Shown here: positions 51,197-59,350 of the stretch, piece after piece | Layout of the letters: every line of letters begins with the position of its first letter | Position numbering within the stretch: the stretch's first letter is position 1 | Assembly (NCBI GenBank): GCA_002306055.1 | Contig: DBRR01000006.1 | Coordinates: 7,318-71,317, forward strand | Length of the DNA: 64,000 bases | Reading direction: 5' to 3' | Source of the DNA: Anaerolineaceae bacterium UBA1363 | GTDB taxonomy: Bacteria; Chloroflexota; Anaerolineae; Anaerolineales; Anaerolineaceae | Notes under the pieces: model-generated | Seen by the model: the letters and a program-made list of their open reading frames with translations, nothing else | Told to the model about the DNA's origin: nothing | Databases searched by the model: none | Made by a program: the position numbers and the translations under genes

Positions 51197-52024
51197 ATGG
51201 CACGCACAAATGCTAAACTCTCTGAACAGGCTTTGAAGAAAGCTGCCAACCGTCACAACTGGGCACTGCAGTGGTGCTGGAACTACGAACGTATGCAGGC
51301 TTCCGGCTTTGCGTATGCCATGGTTCCGGTCCTGAAAGAGCTCTATGATACCAACGATGAGGTTTGCGAAAACCTCGAACGTCACATGCAGTTCTACAAC
51401 TGCCATCCGGGCGGTTCAGCCGTGATTATGGGCGCCGCGGTTGCCCTTGAAGAAGGCTACGAAACTGACATGTCCAACAGCATCAAGGTTGCCTTGATGG
51501 GACCTCTGGCGAGCATTGGCGACACAATCCAGGCTGTGCTGGTGAAACCGATTGCCTACATCATCGCTGCTGGACTGGCAGCCGAAGGCAGCTTCCTCTC
51601 CCTGCCCGTGATCATCCTTCCACTCCTGGCTCTCTTCCTGGCGAGATGGCCGCTCTTCAAATGGGGTTACAAACGCTCTGTTGCCATCCTCGAAGATATC
51701 GAGGGCAACACTGACTTCAACACCATGCGCAAGGCTGCTCAAATCCTCGGGTTGACGGTTGTTGGTGGCTTTGTGCCAAGCATGATTGGCCTGACACTAA
51801 AGTACACTTACTCCCAAACTTTGACCGATCCAGCGACCGGACAGGATGTGGTAAAGACCGTCGCTCTGCAAGATACGCTTGACGGCATCCTGCCGAAATT
51901 GCTGCCAATCGCGCTGGTTGCATTCTGCTACTGGCTGATCAAGAGAAAGGTCAATCCCGTTCGGGTTATCGCAATCGTTGCGGTGATTGCTTTTGTCCTG
52001 GGCGCGCTCGGCGTTTTGGGCTAA
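51197..52024 (+). CDS. PTS mannose/sorbose-family IID component
   Basis: 275 residues, second membrane subunit. Family signatures include WALQWCWNYERMQASGFAYA, EVCENLERHMQFYNCHPGGS, SIKVALMGPLASIGDTIQAV and several C-terminal helices. It starts 1 nt after the IIC stop, with GAGGAGG inside the end of the IIC gene. A perfect 13-bp hairpin follows the stop, before IIB. Confidence 0.92.
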   Translation: MARTNAKLSEQALKKAANRHNWALQWCWNYERMQASGFAYAMVPVLKELYDTNDEVCENLERHMQFYNCHPGGSAVIMGAAVALEEGYETDMSNSIKVALMGPLASIGDTIQAVLVKPIAYIIAAGLAAEGSFLSLPVIILPLLALFLARWPLFKWGYKRSVAILEDIEGNTDFNTMRKAAQILGLTVVGGFVPSMIGLTLKYTYSQTLTDPATGQDVVKTVALQDTLDGILPKLLPIALVAFCYWLIKRKVNPVRVIAIVAVIAFVLGALGVLG

Positions 52025-52039
52025 ACTTTAGTACAATTA

Positions 52040-52073
52040 TTGGTGGCGGAGAGAATCCCTTCTCCGCCACCAA
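52040..52073 (+). promoter_or_regulatory. Perfect intercistronic hairpin between IID and IIB
   Basis: TTGGTGGCGGAGA (52040-52052) and TCTCCGCCACCAA (52061-52073) form a 13-bp perfect stem with an 8-nt loop. No T-run follows, so it is more likely an mRNA stabiliser, processing site or attenuator than a full terminator. Confidence 0.8.
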
Positions 52074-52106
52074 ACTATACGAGGGATTTTTTGGAGAGAG
52101 CAAAAT

Positions 52107-52595
52107 ATGATTAAGCATCTTCGCATTGATAACCGTTTGATCCACGGACAGGTCGCCGTTACATGGATGCGCCGTATTAACGCGGATGCCATTGCAGTTG
52201 TTAACGATGACGTTGCCAAAGATCGCATTCAAAAGATGGCACTGCCCCTTGCCGCAAGAGACGCGAAAGTCTTGGTGCTGTCGCATCAAGAGCTGCAAGA
52301 CTACGTCAAAGAGCACCCGGATGAATCACTCTTTGTAATCGCCAAATCCCCCATGGATGCCCTGCGCATCCTGGAGAGTGGGCTTGAAGTTGACGAAGTC
52401 AATGTGGGGAATGCGGCCCCGATCGCCGGAACCAAGTATGTTATGGTTGAGAAGAAATCAATCGCCGCAACCAAGGAAGACGCGGAAGTGTATCGCAAGA
52501 TCGCGGAACTACGAGGCGGCAAACTAATGACCCAGACGGTCTCCACTTATCAACCTCAGGACTTTCTCGAACTGCTGCGCAAAGCCGGCCTTTAG
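52107..52595 (+). CDS. PTS mannose/sorbose-family IIB component
   Basis: 162 residues, cytoplasmic phosphotransfer subunit. HLRIDNRLIHGQVAVTWMRR carries the phosphorylated histidine H13; AIAVVNDDVAKDRIQKMALP and EVNVGNAAPIAGTKYV are also typical. GGAGAG precedes the ATG. The IIA domain that would phosphorylate this histidine is not encoded anywhere in the window, nor are HPr or enzyme I. Confidence 0.94.
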   Translation: MIKHLRIDNRLIHGQVAVTWMRRINADAIAVVNDDVAKDRIQKMALPLAARDAKVLVLSHQELQDYVKEHPDESLFVIAKSPMDALRILESGLEVDEVNVGNAAPIAGTKYVMVEKKSIAATKEDAEVYRKIAELRGGKLMTQTVSTYQPQDFLELLRKAGL

Positions 52596-52644
52596 GCTCT
52601 CGTGGCAGCATTCGAACGAATGCCCATTTAAATACGAAAACAGC

Positions 52645-52680
52645 GGTGGTCACTTCGAGAATTCGGGGTGACCACTATTT
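52645..52680 (+). terminator. Hairpin after IIB, possible weak terminator
   Basis: GTGGTCAC (52646-52653) with GTGACCAC (52668-52675), then TATTTAT. It may reduce transcription into the next gene. Confidence 0.5.
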
Positions 52681-52712
52681 ATAGATGCAACAAGTGAATA
52701 GGAAACCCTGCC

Positions 52713-53348
52713 ATGCAATTGAAAATCGCCAAAATTATTAATAGCCTGCTTATCGTTCTGACCGTAATTATCTTAGCGCTTGCGGGAGGTTATATCTTTG
52801 TATATAACCGCTACCCCGAATTTAGGACGACTTACTTAATTGTTTTCGTGCTTGTTGCTATTGGATTGATGCTCTTTTTCAGATGGATGGAAGAGGGTTG
52901 GGACAAACGTGTTATTACCCGCATGGTCAAAGATGGTAAGGTCGCGTTGGCAAATATCAAACACTCGGAACGCGTGATGCGCATGCGCGACAGCACATTT
53001 ACCAATTTCTGGCTGTATGAATTTGTGGCAGATTTGGTAACTCCCGATCTCGTAAACCTGAACGAAGTGAAATTCTGGGAAAAAATGAATGCGGATACCC
53101 AACAGATTCCCAACGGCTCCGTCTTTGTGACTTATGACCCCGAAAAGCCAACCCAAATCTTTGTTGTGCCCAATGTGCTGATCAGCCAACTGCCTGAGCT
53201 GATGCCCGTGGTGCGTAAGATCGAAGCGAATGCGTCCGTTCGGTACCTGGATACGTATTACAACAAAGGCATGGTTATCAAAAGCATGAAAGACTCGCTG
53301 GCGGAGCAGCGCCAGGCGGTGGAAGAAAAGAATAAGAAGGAAGGCTGA
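52713..53348 (+). CDS. Uncharacterised two-helix membrane protein
   Basis: 211 residues. Two transmembrane helices at the N terminus (about 8-30 and 41-58), then a cytoplasmic domain of about 150 residues with RMVKDGKVALANIKHSERVM, GSVFVTYDPEKPTQIFVVPN and a charged C-terminal helix. The ending (DSLAEQRQAVEEKNKKEG) looks coiled. No family is recognised. It sits between the PTS genes and the oxidoreductase with a 1-nt gap to the latter, so it belongs to the operon. Confidence 0.75.
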   Translation: MQLKIAKIINSLLIVLTVIILALAGGYIFVYNRYPEFRTTYLIVFVLVAIGLMLFFRWMEEGWDKRVITRMVKDGKVALANIKHSERVMRMRDSTFTNFWLYEFVADLVTPDLVNLNEVKFWEKMNADTQQIPNGSVFVTYDPEKPTQIFVVPNVLISQLPELMPVVRKIEANASVRYLDTYYNKGMVIKSMKDSLAEQRQAVEEKNKKEG

Positions 53349-53349
53349 G

Positions 53350-54345
53350 ATGATGAGGATTGGGACGATAGGCACGGGTTTTATCGTTGATAATTTTATT
53401 GATGCGGTCAGCAAGACCGACAACGCAGAAGTGGTTGTGATCTACTCGCGTTCTGAGGATACAGCGCAGGCTTTTGCAGCCAAACACAACCTGACAAAAT
53501 GGCATACAGACCGGGATGCTTTTTTGAATGACCCTGGGATCGACGTCGTTTATGTAGCCTCACCCAATTCTCTCCATTACCAGTGGACGCTTGATGCCAT
53601 GAAAGCAGGCAAAGGGGTCATTTGCGAAAAACCCTTTGTTTCGACCCGCGCGGAGTGTGAGACCCTGTGTAATCTTGCTCAGGAAAAAGGCTTGTTCCTG
53701 GTGGAGGCTATTACTGTCCCGCATCTGCCCAACTTCCAATTAATCCGCGACCATTTGGATAAAATCGCTCCGGTCAGGTTGGTTCAGCTCAACTTTTCGC
53801 AGTACTCAAGCAAACACAAAGCTTTTTTGGAAGGCAAGAATCCGAACATCTTTAACCCTGCCTTTGCTGGCGGCGCCTTAATGGATATCAACTACTACAA
53901 CTTGCGCTTCATGCTTGATCTGTTCGGCGAGCCTGAGAATGTGCGCTATTTTGCCAATCTTGCGCACAATGGCATCGACACATCCGGTGTGCTGATAATG
54001 ACCTATCCGGGTTTTCTGGCAGAGGCTGTGGGGGCAAAGGACAGCCGCAGCGAGAACATGGTGCAAATCCAGGGCGAAAAGGGTTATATCAAAGTGCCCA
54101 AAGAAAGCAGCCGCTGCATTTCGGTCACGGTAATCACCCAGAATGGCGAAGAAACATTCAATGAGCAGGCGGATGATAACGTGCTTGTCTATGAGATGCG
54201 GGAATTCGCTGAAATGTACCAAACTAACGACCTGGCCAAACGAGATAAATTCTTGGAAATGACCTGCCGCGCCATGAAGTGGCTTGAGATAGCCCGCAAG
54301 GACGGCGGAGTATATTTTGAAGGAGAAAGGCGATATGTGGATTAG
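53350..54345 (+). CDS. Gfo/Idh/MocA family oxidoreductase
   Basis: 331 residues. NAD(P) Rossmann motif IGTIGTGFIVDNFIDAV, DVVYVASPNSLHYQWTLDAM, catalytic-type EKP in VICEKPFVSTRAE, and the C-terminal domain with FAGGALMDINYYNLRFMLDL. Family members oxidise or reduce sugars and inositols. Here it likely acts on an amino sugar or sugar acid in the pathway. The end overlaps the deacetylase start by 11 nt. Confidence 0.88.
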   Translation: MMRIGTIGTGFIVDNFIDAVSKTDNAEVVVIYSRSEDTAQAFAAKHNLTKWHTDRDAFLNDPGIDVVYVASPNSLHYQWTLDAMKAGKGVICEKPFVSTRAECETLCNLAQEKGLFLVEAITVPHLPNFQLIRDHLDKIAPVRLVQLNFSQYSSKHKAFLEGKNPNIFNPAFAGGALMDINYYNLRFMLDLFGEPENVRYFANLAHNGIDTSGVLIMTYPGFLAEAVGAKDSRSENMVQIQGEKGYIKVPKESSRCISVTVITQNGEETFNEQADDNVLVYEMREFAEMYQTNDLAKRDKFLEMTCRAMKWLEIARKDGGVYFEGERRYVD

Positions 54346-55552
54346 GTCAACCCGGATTTACACTGAAGATGGTCTGTTGGATGGCTGGATGCGGATTGAA
54401 GAGGGGAAGATTGTCCAATTTGGCAAAGGTGAAAAAGAAGGCGCGGTTGATTTTGGCGATCTGCGCATCATTCCCGGCATATTTGATACGCATATCCACG
54501 GCACCCAAGGCTATACCATGTGGGAAGAAGGCGAGAGTGGGGATATTGATTTCCAGTTGGATGGCTTTTTGAAAGGTGTGGCGAGTGAGGGTGTGACGTT
54601 AGTTCTCCCAACGCTTTTTAGCGCTACCGGTGACGGCGAGGGCGCCCTGGAAGTACTGAAGAAAACCGCGAATCGGGTCGGCAAGCCGCAAAACGGCGCG
54701 AACGTGGCGGGTGTGCACTTTGAAGGCCCCTATTTGAACCGGGTCGGCGAGAAAGGCATCCGTCCGAAAACTCCCACGATCAATCTGGATTTTGTGCGTA
54801 AGGCAATCGAGGCTGGGAGCGGACATCTTAAATTGATGGGGCTGGCACCAGAACTGCCCCAGTCAGAAGAATTGGTCGACCTCCTGACAGAGCATGGCGT
54901 AATCTCCGCGTTTACCCACACGGATTGTAATTCAACCCAGGCATTTGCCGCTTTCGACCATGGCATTACCGTGGCGACGCATCTGTGCAACGTGATGACC
55001 GGAATTCACCACCGCGATGTGGGCGGGTTGGGGGCAGCGCTGCTGGATGAACGCGTTACCTGTGAGTTGATCTGCGACGGTTTGCACGTCTCTAATCCGA
55101 TGATCGAGATTGTGATGCGTGCCAAGCCACACGAAAAAATCATGCTGATTTCCGATTGCACCGGTTATTCTGGCGCACCAACTGGTACCTATAGGGGTTT
55201 CCTTGGGCATTCAGGCGAAGTGATCGTGGACGACTTGGGCTTTGTACGCGAACCAGGCGGGCGTCTACGCGGGAGCAGCAAACCGGTGCTCTATGGCATC
55301 TGGAACCTGGTGGAAAACATCGGGCTTGAGATGGAAGACGCCTTGAGGATGGCCTCACTCGTGCCTGCCCGAAAATATGCTTTTGGAGACAAAAAGGGAT
55401 CGCTGAAAATTGGCAAAGACGCTGATTTTGTGGTCATCAGTGATGATTACAAAGCACTTGAAACTTACGTAGAGGGGCGCAAGGTCTTCGACCGTGCCAG
55501 TGAAGGAGATAAGATTTTTAACCAGCAAATGCTGAGGACTTTACTGAGGTGA
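54335..55552 (+). CDS. NagA-like amidohydrolase (copy 2)
   Basis: 405 residues, longer and more divergent than copy 1. Metal and substrate motifs are retained: PGIFDTHIHGTQGY, GVHFEGPYLNRVGEKG, ISAFTHTDCN, VATHLCNVMTGIHHRDVGGL, ELICDGLHVSNPM and MLISDCTGYSGAPTGTY (SDC where NagA has SDA). It may deacetylate a different N-acyl amino sugar phosphate. AAGGAG (54320-54325 region) precedes the ATG, which lies inside the end of the oxidoreductase gene. Confidence 0.85.
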   Translation: MWIRSTRIYTEDGLLDGWMRIEEGKIVQFGKGEKEGAVDFGDLRIIPGIFDTHIHGTQGYTMWEEGESGDIDFQLDGFLKGVASEGVTLVLPTLFSATGDGEGALEVLKKTANRVGKPQNGANVAGVHFEGPYLNRVGEKGIRPKTPTINLDFVRKAIEAGSGHLKLMGLAPELPQSEELVDLLTEHGVISAFTHTDCNSTQAFAAFDHGITVATHLCNVMTGIHHRDVGGLGAALLDERVTCELICDGLHVSNPMIEIVMRAKPHEKIMLISDCTGYSGAPTGTYRGFLGHSGEVIVDDLGFVREPGGRLRGSSKPVLYGIWNLVENIGLEMEDALRMASLVPARKYAFGDKKGSLKIGKDADFVVISDDYKALETYVEGRKVFDRASEGDKIFNQQMLRTLLR

Positions 55553-55554
55553 AA

Positions 55555-56802
55555 ATGATCAAAGTAGCAACATTCACCCGCTATGTAACCCCGCAGGAAC
55601 CCTGTTTTATGGGCGGCTATGGCATGCGCAGGCTGAAGTCTGAAGGCGTCCTCGATGAGTTAAAATGCACTGCGGTACTCCTGGAGATCGATGGGTCGCC
55701 CATTGTGATGTGCGATGTGGAGATCCTGATGATCACATCGGAAATAGTCACAGCAGTCAAAGAAAGACTATTGCGCGAGTATGGCATCCAGCCTGAAATG
55801 GTCACCATCGCTACCACCCACACCCATGCCGGCCCGGAGATCCGTTCCGAGCGATTGCCAATGTTTGATGAAGTAAGTGATGATAGCTTTTGGCGGCGAT
55901 ATCAGGACTTCTTGAAGGAAAGGATCTTTACCACCATCGCTGACTGTTTTGAAACGGAGCTAAGAGAAGCTGAGGCTTGGTATCGTACCGTGAAAATTGA
56001 GGGGTTGTATGGCAATCGGAATGGGATTGGCAAGCCCGAAGACAAAGACGTCACGTTGATCGTCTTCAAAAACGAAAAAGAGGTGTTGGCTGCGATTGTG
56101 AATATTGCCTGCCACCCGACCGTGTTGGGCGCCCAGAACTTGCAGATCAGCAGTGACTTGCTGGGGTACATCAGCCGTGGTGTCAAAGAGAGATTGGGAG
56201 TGTATCCACTGATGATGCAAGGCGCTGCCGGGGATATGAGCAATCGCAATTACCGCCAGGGGCACGACGCACAAGAGCTGACCCGCACGGGTGAGGGCAT
56301 TTTGGCACAGCTATTTGCCACCCAGGAATTGGCGCAACTCAGGCTGGATAAACCGGTGGTTGAACCGTACCACTGGGAAACCAGTTATCCAGTGGATAAA
56401 GAAGCTCTCAAAAAACTGCAGATGCAAATCAGGCAGCAAATGGCAGCCGAAGAAAATTACGACAAGTACAAGATCCTGCTTTCTTCGGACTATGCGATTG
56501 ACCTCAAGTTGAAGAAAGATGAAATTACCGCCAATTTTGACGCGGCAATTATCCGAATGGGGGATCTCGAAATCTGTAAACAGCCCGGGGAAATGTTCTC
56601 GCGCTTTGGCATGAAAATCAAAGCCGCCAGCAAGGCAAAGCTCCCGCTCATCTGGGGTTATGCCGATGACTATGGCGGCTATCTTGCGGACGAGGGTGAG
56701 TATGGCAAGACTTACGAAAGCATCATGTCACCCATGCCAAAAGGTGCTTCGGAAGAAATCACTGATGACCTGGCATTTTTAATGGCAGGAGAAACGGAGT
56801 GA
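55555..56802 (+). CDS. Neutral/alkaline ceramidase-like amidohydrolase (cytoplasmic)
   Basis: 415 residues. Resembles the catalytic domain of neutral ceramidases (N-acyl amide hydrolases): ATTHTHAGPEIRSERLP, VNIACHPTVLG, ISSDLLGYISRGVKERL and MQGAAGDMSNRNYRQG, where the serine of GDMS matches the nucleophile position; the usual GDVSPN is changed to GDMSNRN. No signal peptide and no C-terminal beta domain, unlike secreted ceramidases. Its place in a sugar operon suggests an N-acyl sugar or peptidyl-sugar amide as substrate. ATG 55555 follows AGGTGA. Confidence 0.83.
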   Translation: MIKVATFTRYVTPQEPCFMGGYGMRRLKSEGVLDELKCTAVLLEIDGSPIVMCDVEILMITSEIVTAVKERLLREYGIQPEMVTIATTHTHAGPEIRSERLPMFDEVSDDSFWRRYQDFLKERIFTTIADCFETELREAEAWYRTVKIEGLYGNRNGIGKPEDKDVTLIVFKNEKEVLAAIVNIACHPTVLGAQNLQISSDLLGYISRGVKERLGVYPLMMQGAAGDMSNRNYRQGHDAQELTRTGEGILAQLFATQELAQLRLDKPVVEPYHWETSYPVDKEALKKLQMQIRQQMAAEENYDKYKILLSSDYAIDLKLKKDEITANFDAAIIRMGDLEICKQPGEMFSRFGMKIKAASKAKLPLIWGYADDYGGYLADEGEYGKTYESIMSPMPKGASEEITDDLAFLMAGETE

Positions 56803-56804
56803 AG

Positions 56805-57536
56805 ATGAAGTACGCAAATGAATACCTGGAACATTTGGAAGGGGTCCTTGGGAAGATCAAGGGGAATGAAGAGCAATATCGCGAAACTGCAGCCGCGATA
56901 TTGGAACGAGTCAAGCGAGGAGGAATGATATTTCCCTTGGGCACCGGGCATGGGCATCTTCTGGCACTCGAGATGTTCTATCGCGCTGGCGGCCTGGTGC
57001 GGGTTAATCCGATACTGACCGAAGAACTGATGCTGCACAAATCAGCCACAGGTTCCTCAGCTTTTGAACGCAGCGAAGGCAAGGCTGAGCCACTGCTGGA
57101 GGAATTCAAGGTCAGTGAAAAGGATGTGGTGATTGTGTTCTCGAACAGCGGCATCAACCCGCTGACCATCGAGATGGCTTTGGGTGCAAAAGAACGCGGC
57201 GCTCTAACCGTAGCTCTGACCAATTTGAACCATTCACGTCCACTGCAGAGCCGCCATCATTCGGGATTGAAATTATATGAGATTTGCGACATTGTGCTCG
57301 ATAACTTTGGCGTGTTGGGCGATGCCTGCGTGGAGGTGGCTTCGGGGATCAAGATCGCGCCGACCTCCACGATTTCTGGAGCAGCGATTGTGCATACCCT
57401 GACTGCCATGATGGTTGAGTTGGCGGAGGCAGAGGGCTATGATCTCGAACTATACACTTCCGGAAACGTACCCAATGGACATGAACGGAACCTGGCGCTG
57501 ATAGAAAAGTACAAAGACGTTATTAAAAGCCTCTAA
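56805..57536 (+). CDS. SIS-domain protein, UPF0309 type (copy 2)
   Basis: 243 residues, homologous to copy 1 at 49702. Phosphosugar loops: FPLGTGHGHLLALEMFYRAG and VVIVFSNSGINPLTIEMALG; then LTNLNHSRPLQSRHHSGLKL and IAPTSTISGAAIVHTLTAMM. GGAG precedes the ATG at 56805; an in-frame GTG at 56799 overlaps it. Two related SIS proteins in one operon without NagB make them candidates for the missing deaminase or isomerase step. Confidence 0.86.
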   Translation: MKYANEYLEHLEGVLGKIKGNEEQYRETAAAILERVKRGGMIFPLGTGHGHLLALEMFYRAGGLVRVNPILTEELMLHKSATGSSAFERSEGKAEPLLEEFKVSEKDVVIVFSNSGINPLTIEMALGAKERGALTVALTNLNHSRPLQSRHHSGLKLYEICDIVLDNFGVLGDACVEVASGIKIAPTSTISGAAIVHTLTAMMVELAEAEGYDLELYTSGNVPNGHERNLALIEKYKDVIKSL

Positions 57537-57570
57537 GCCTGGCACCTAACCGGAATGGAAAGGGATTGTT

Positions 57571-58425
57571 TTGAAGAGAAAATTCAATAAAGAGAATATC
57601 AAGTTAGCCGCTTTCGATCTGGACGGTACGATTCTGACCAAGAGTTACATTACCGAGGTGACCAAAGCTGCCATTACACGCCTGGCTGAAAGTGGGGTGA
57701 GGACGATCGTGGCGACCGGCCGGCACTTGTTCCAGTTACCACCCGCGGTATTGGACATTCCCAGTTTCCAGACCGCCATTGGCTCCAACGGGGCAATGAT
57801 TGGCAATATTCGCAGTCACGAGCTTTACCATTTTGATGGTTTCGATGTGGAAACCGCTTTGCGATTTCTGCGCTGGTTACCCACCGTCACCAATTCCTTC
57901 CACATCGCTTTTCAAGACGGTTCCGGCTACCTGATGAGGGAGGATTACGAACGGTTGCTGGATTTGCAGCCCAACGAGGAAGAGCGGGAAAAATCAGCTC
58001 GGGAATACCAGCGGGTTTATACGATCCTTGATGACCTTGATCATGTCGAACAGACCATGAAGCCAGTGGCTAAGTTTGGTTTCAGGATGGCAAAAGAGGA
58101 AGACGTGCCTGCCGCGGTTCAGCTAGTGCGGCAAAACTTCGGGTTTGAAGCTGCCATCACGGATTATCAGACCATCGAGGTGACAAAAGCTGGCGTGACG
58201 AAAGCTTCCGGGTTAAAACGCGTGTGTGATCACTATGGACTAAAAACCGAAAACGTGATTGTCTTCGGCGACAGCGGCAATGACATACCGGCGATGAGAA
58301 TAGCTGGCTATGCCGTGGCGATGGGTGACGCTGCCCCAGATGTAAAAGCCACGGCAGATGAAGTTACAGCAAGTATCCATGATGACGGCGTGGTTCTGGC
58401 GATTAATCGTTTATTTGACCTGTAA
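57571..58425 (+). CDS. HAD superfamily (Cof-type) phosphatase
   Basis: 284 residues. Motifs LAAFDLDGTILTKSYI with D16 and D18, RTIVATGRHLFQLP, GVTKASGLKRVCDHYG (lysine) and VIVFGDSGNDIPAMRIAGYA. Start is TTG at 57571 with AAAGGG about 7 nt upstream; no ATG is available before the first motif. Likely dephosphorylates a sugar phosphate of the operon's pathway; the substrate is unknown. Confidence 0.86.
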   Translation: MKRKFNKENIKLAAFDLDGTILTKSYITEVTKAAITRLAESGVRTIVATGRHLFQLPPAVLDIPSFQTAIGSNGAMIGNIRSHELYHFDGFDVETALRFLRWLPTVTNSFHIAFQDGSGYLMREDYERLLDLQPNEEEREKSAREYQRVYTILDDLDHVEQTMKPVAKFGFRMAKEEDVPAAVQLVRQNFGFEAAITDYQTIEVTKAGVTKASGLKRVCDHYGLKTENVIVFGDSGNDIPAMRIAGYAVAMGDAAPDVKATADEVTASIHDDGVVLAINRLFDL

Positions 58426-58434
58426 AGGAGAAAA

Positions 58435-59349
58435 ATGGCAGTTCAACCCTCTGAAATTAGGAAATTGAAGACGGAACAGCGCAACCCTGCGACTCTGGAT
58501 ATTGACCTGCTCCCTACGCTGGCTATGGTGCGGATGCTAAACGATCAAAACCGGGTGCTGGCTGACGCGGTGGACGAGCAGGCTGAACAGATAGCGAAAG
58601 CTATCGAGCTCATTACTGAACGCATGCAGCGCGGAGGACGCTTGATCTATATTGGCGCGGGCACCAGCGGCAGACTTGGTGTGATGGATGCCTCTGAGAT
58701 CCCGCCGACCTTTTCATACCCTCCCGAGGGAGTAGTTGGCTTGATTGCTGGCGGCGACCTCGCCCTTCGCGGGGCAGTGGAACACGTTGAGGATGATCCC
58801 CTGGCAGCCGCTGAACAACTAAAGGCTCTCGGTCTATACCAGAACGATGTCGTGTGCGGCATCGCTGCCAGTGGGCGGACGCCCTACGTGATTGGCGGGT
58901 TGGATTACGCCAGGAGTGTTGGCGCGGGGACGATCAGTGTTGCGAACAACAAGCATAGCGAAATCGGCAGGCATGCGGATGTGGCGATCGAAGTTGACAC
59001 CGGACCGGAAGCGCTTTCAGGTTCAACCCGCCTGAAGGCTGGCACAGCCCAGAAACTGGTGCTGAATCTGCTCTCAACTGGGACGATGATCCAGCAAGGC
59101 AAGACCTACAGCAACCTGATGGTGGACGTCAAAGCGACGAACGAGAAACTGCAAGCGCGCTGCCTGAACATCCTGCGGGAAATCTTCCCCGCGGTGGAAA
59201 CCGAGCGCCTTACGGAAGCCCTGGCACGTGCAAATGGCAGCGTGAAACTGGCGGCAGTCATTATCAAGACCGGGCTGCCCGTGGAGCAGGCGCGCGCTGA
59301 ACTGGAACGGCACGACGGGCATCTGCGCCGCGTCTTTGGGGAGGCATAA
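58435..59349 (+). CDS. murQ: N-acetylmuramic acid 6-phosphate etherase
   Basis: 304 residues, normal MurQ length. Cleaves the lactyl ether of MurNAc-6-P to GlcNAc-6-P and D-lactate. SIS-fold motifs: LIYIGAGTSGRLGVMDASEI, PPTFSYPPEGVVGLIAGGDL, VVCGIAASGRTPYVIGGL, GSTRLKAGTAQKLVLNLLST, TYSNLMVDVKATNEKLQAR. AAAGGAG precedes the ATG. It ties the operon to peptidoglycan amino sugars, with the nagA copies as the next step. Confidence 0.96.
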   Translation: MAVQPSEIRKLKTEQRNPATLDIDLLPTLAMVRMLNDQNRVLADAVDEQAEQIAKAIELITERMQRGGRLIYIGAGTSGRLGVMDASEIPPTFSYPPEGVVGLIAGGDLALRGAVEHVEDDPLAAAEQLKALGLYQNDVVCGIAASGRTPYVIGGLDYARSVGAGTISVANNKHSEIGRHADVAIEVDTGPEALSGSTRLKAGTAQKLVLNLLSTGTMIQQGKTYSNLMVDVKATNEKLQARCLNILREIFPAVETERLTEALARANGSVKLAAVIIKTGLPVEQARAELERHDGHLRRVFGEA

Positions 59350-59350
59350 G

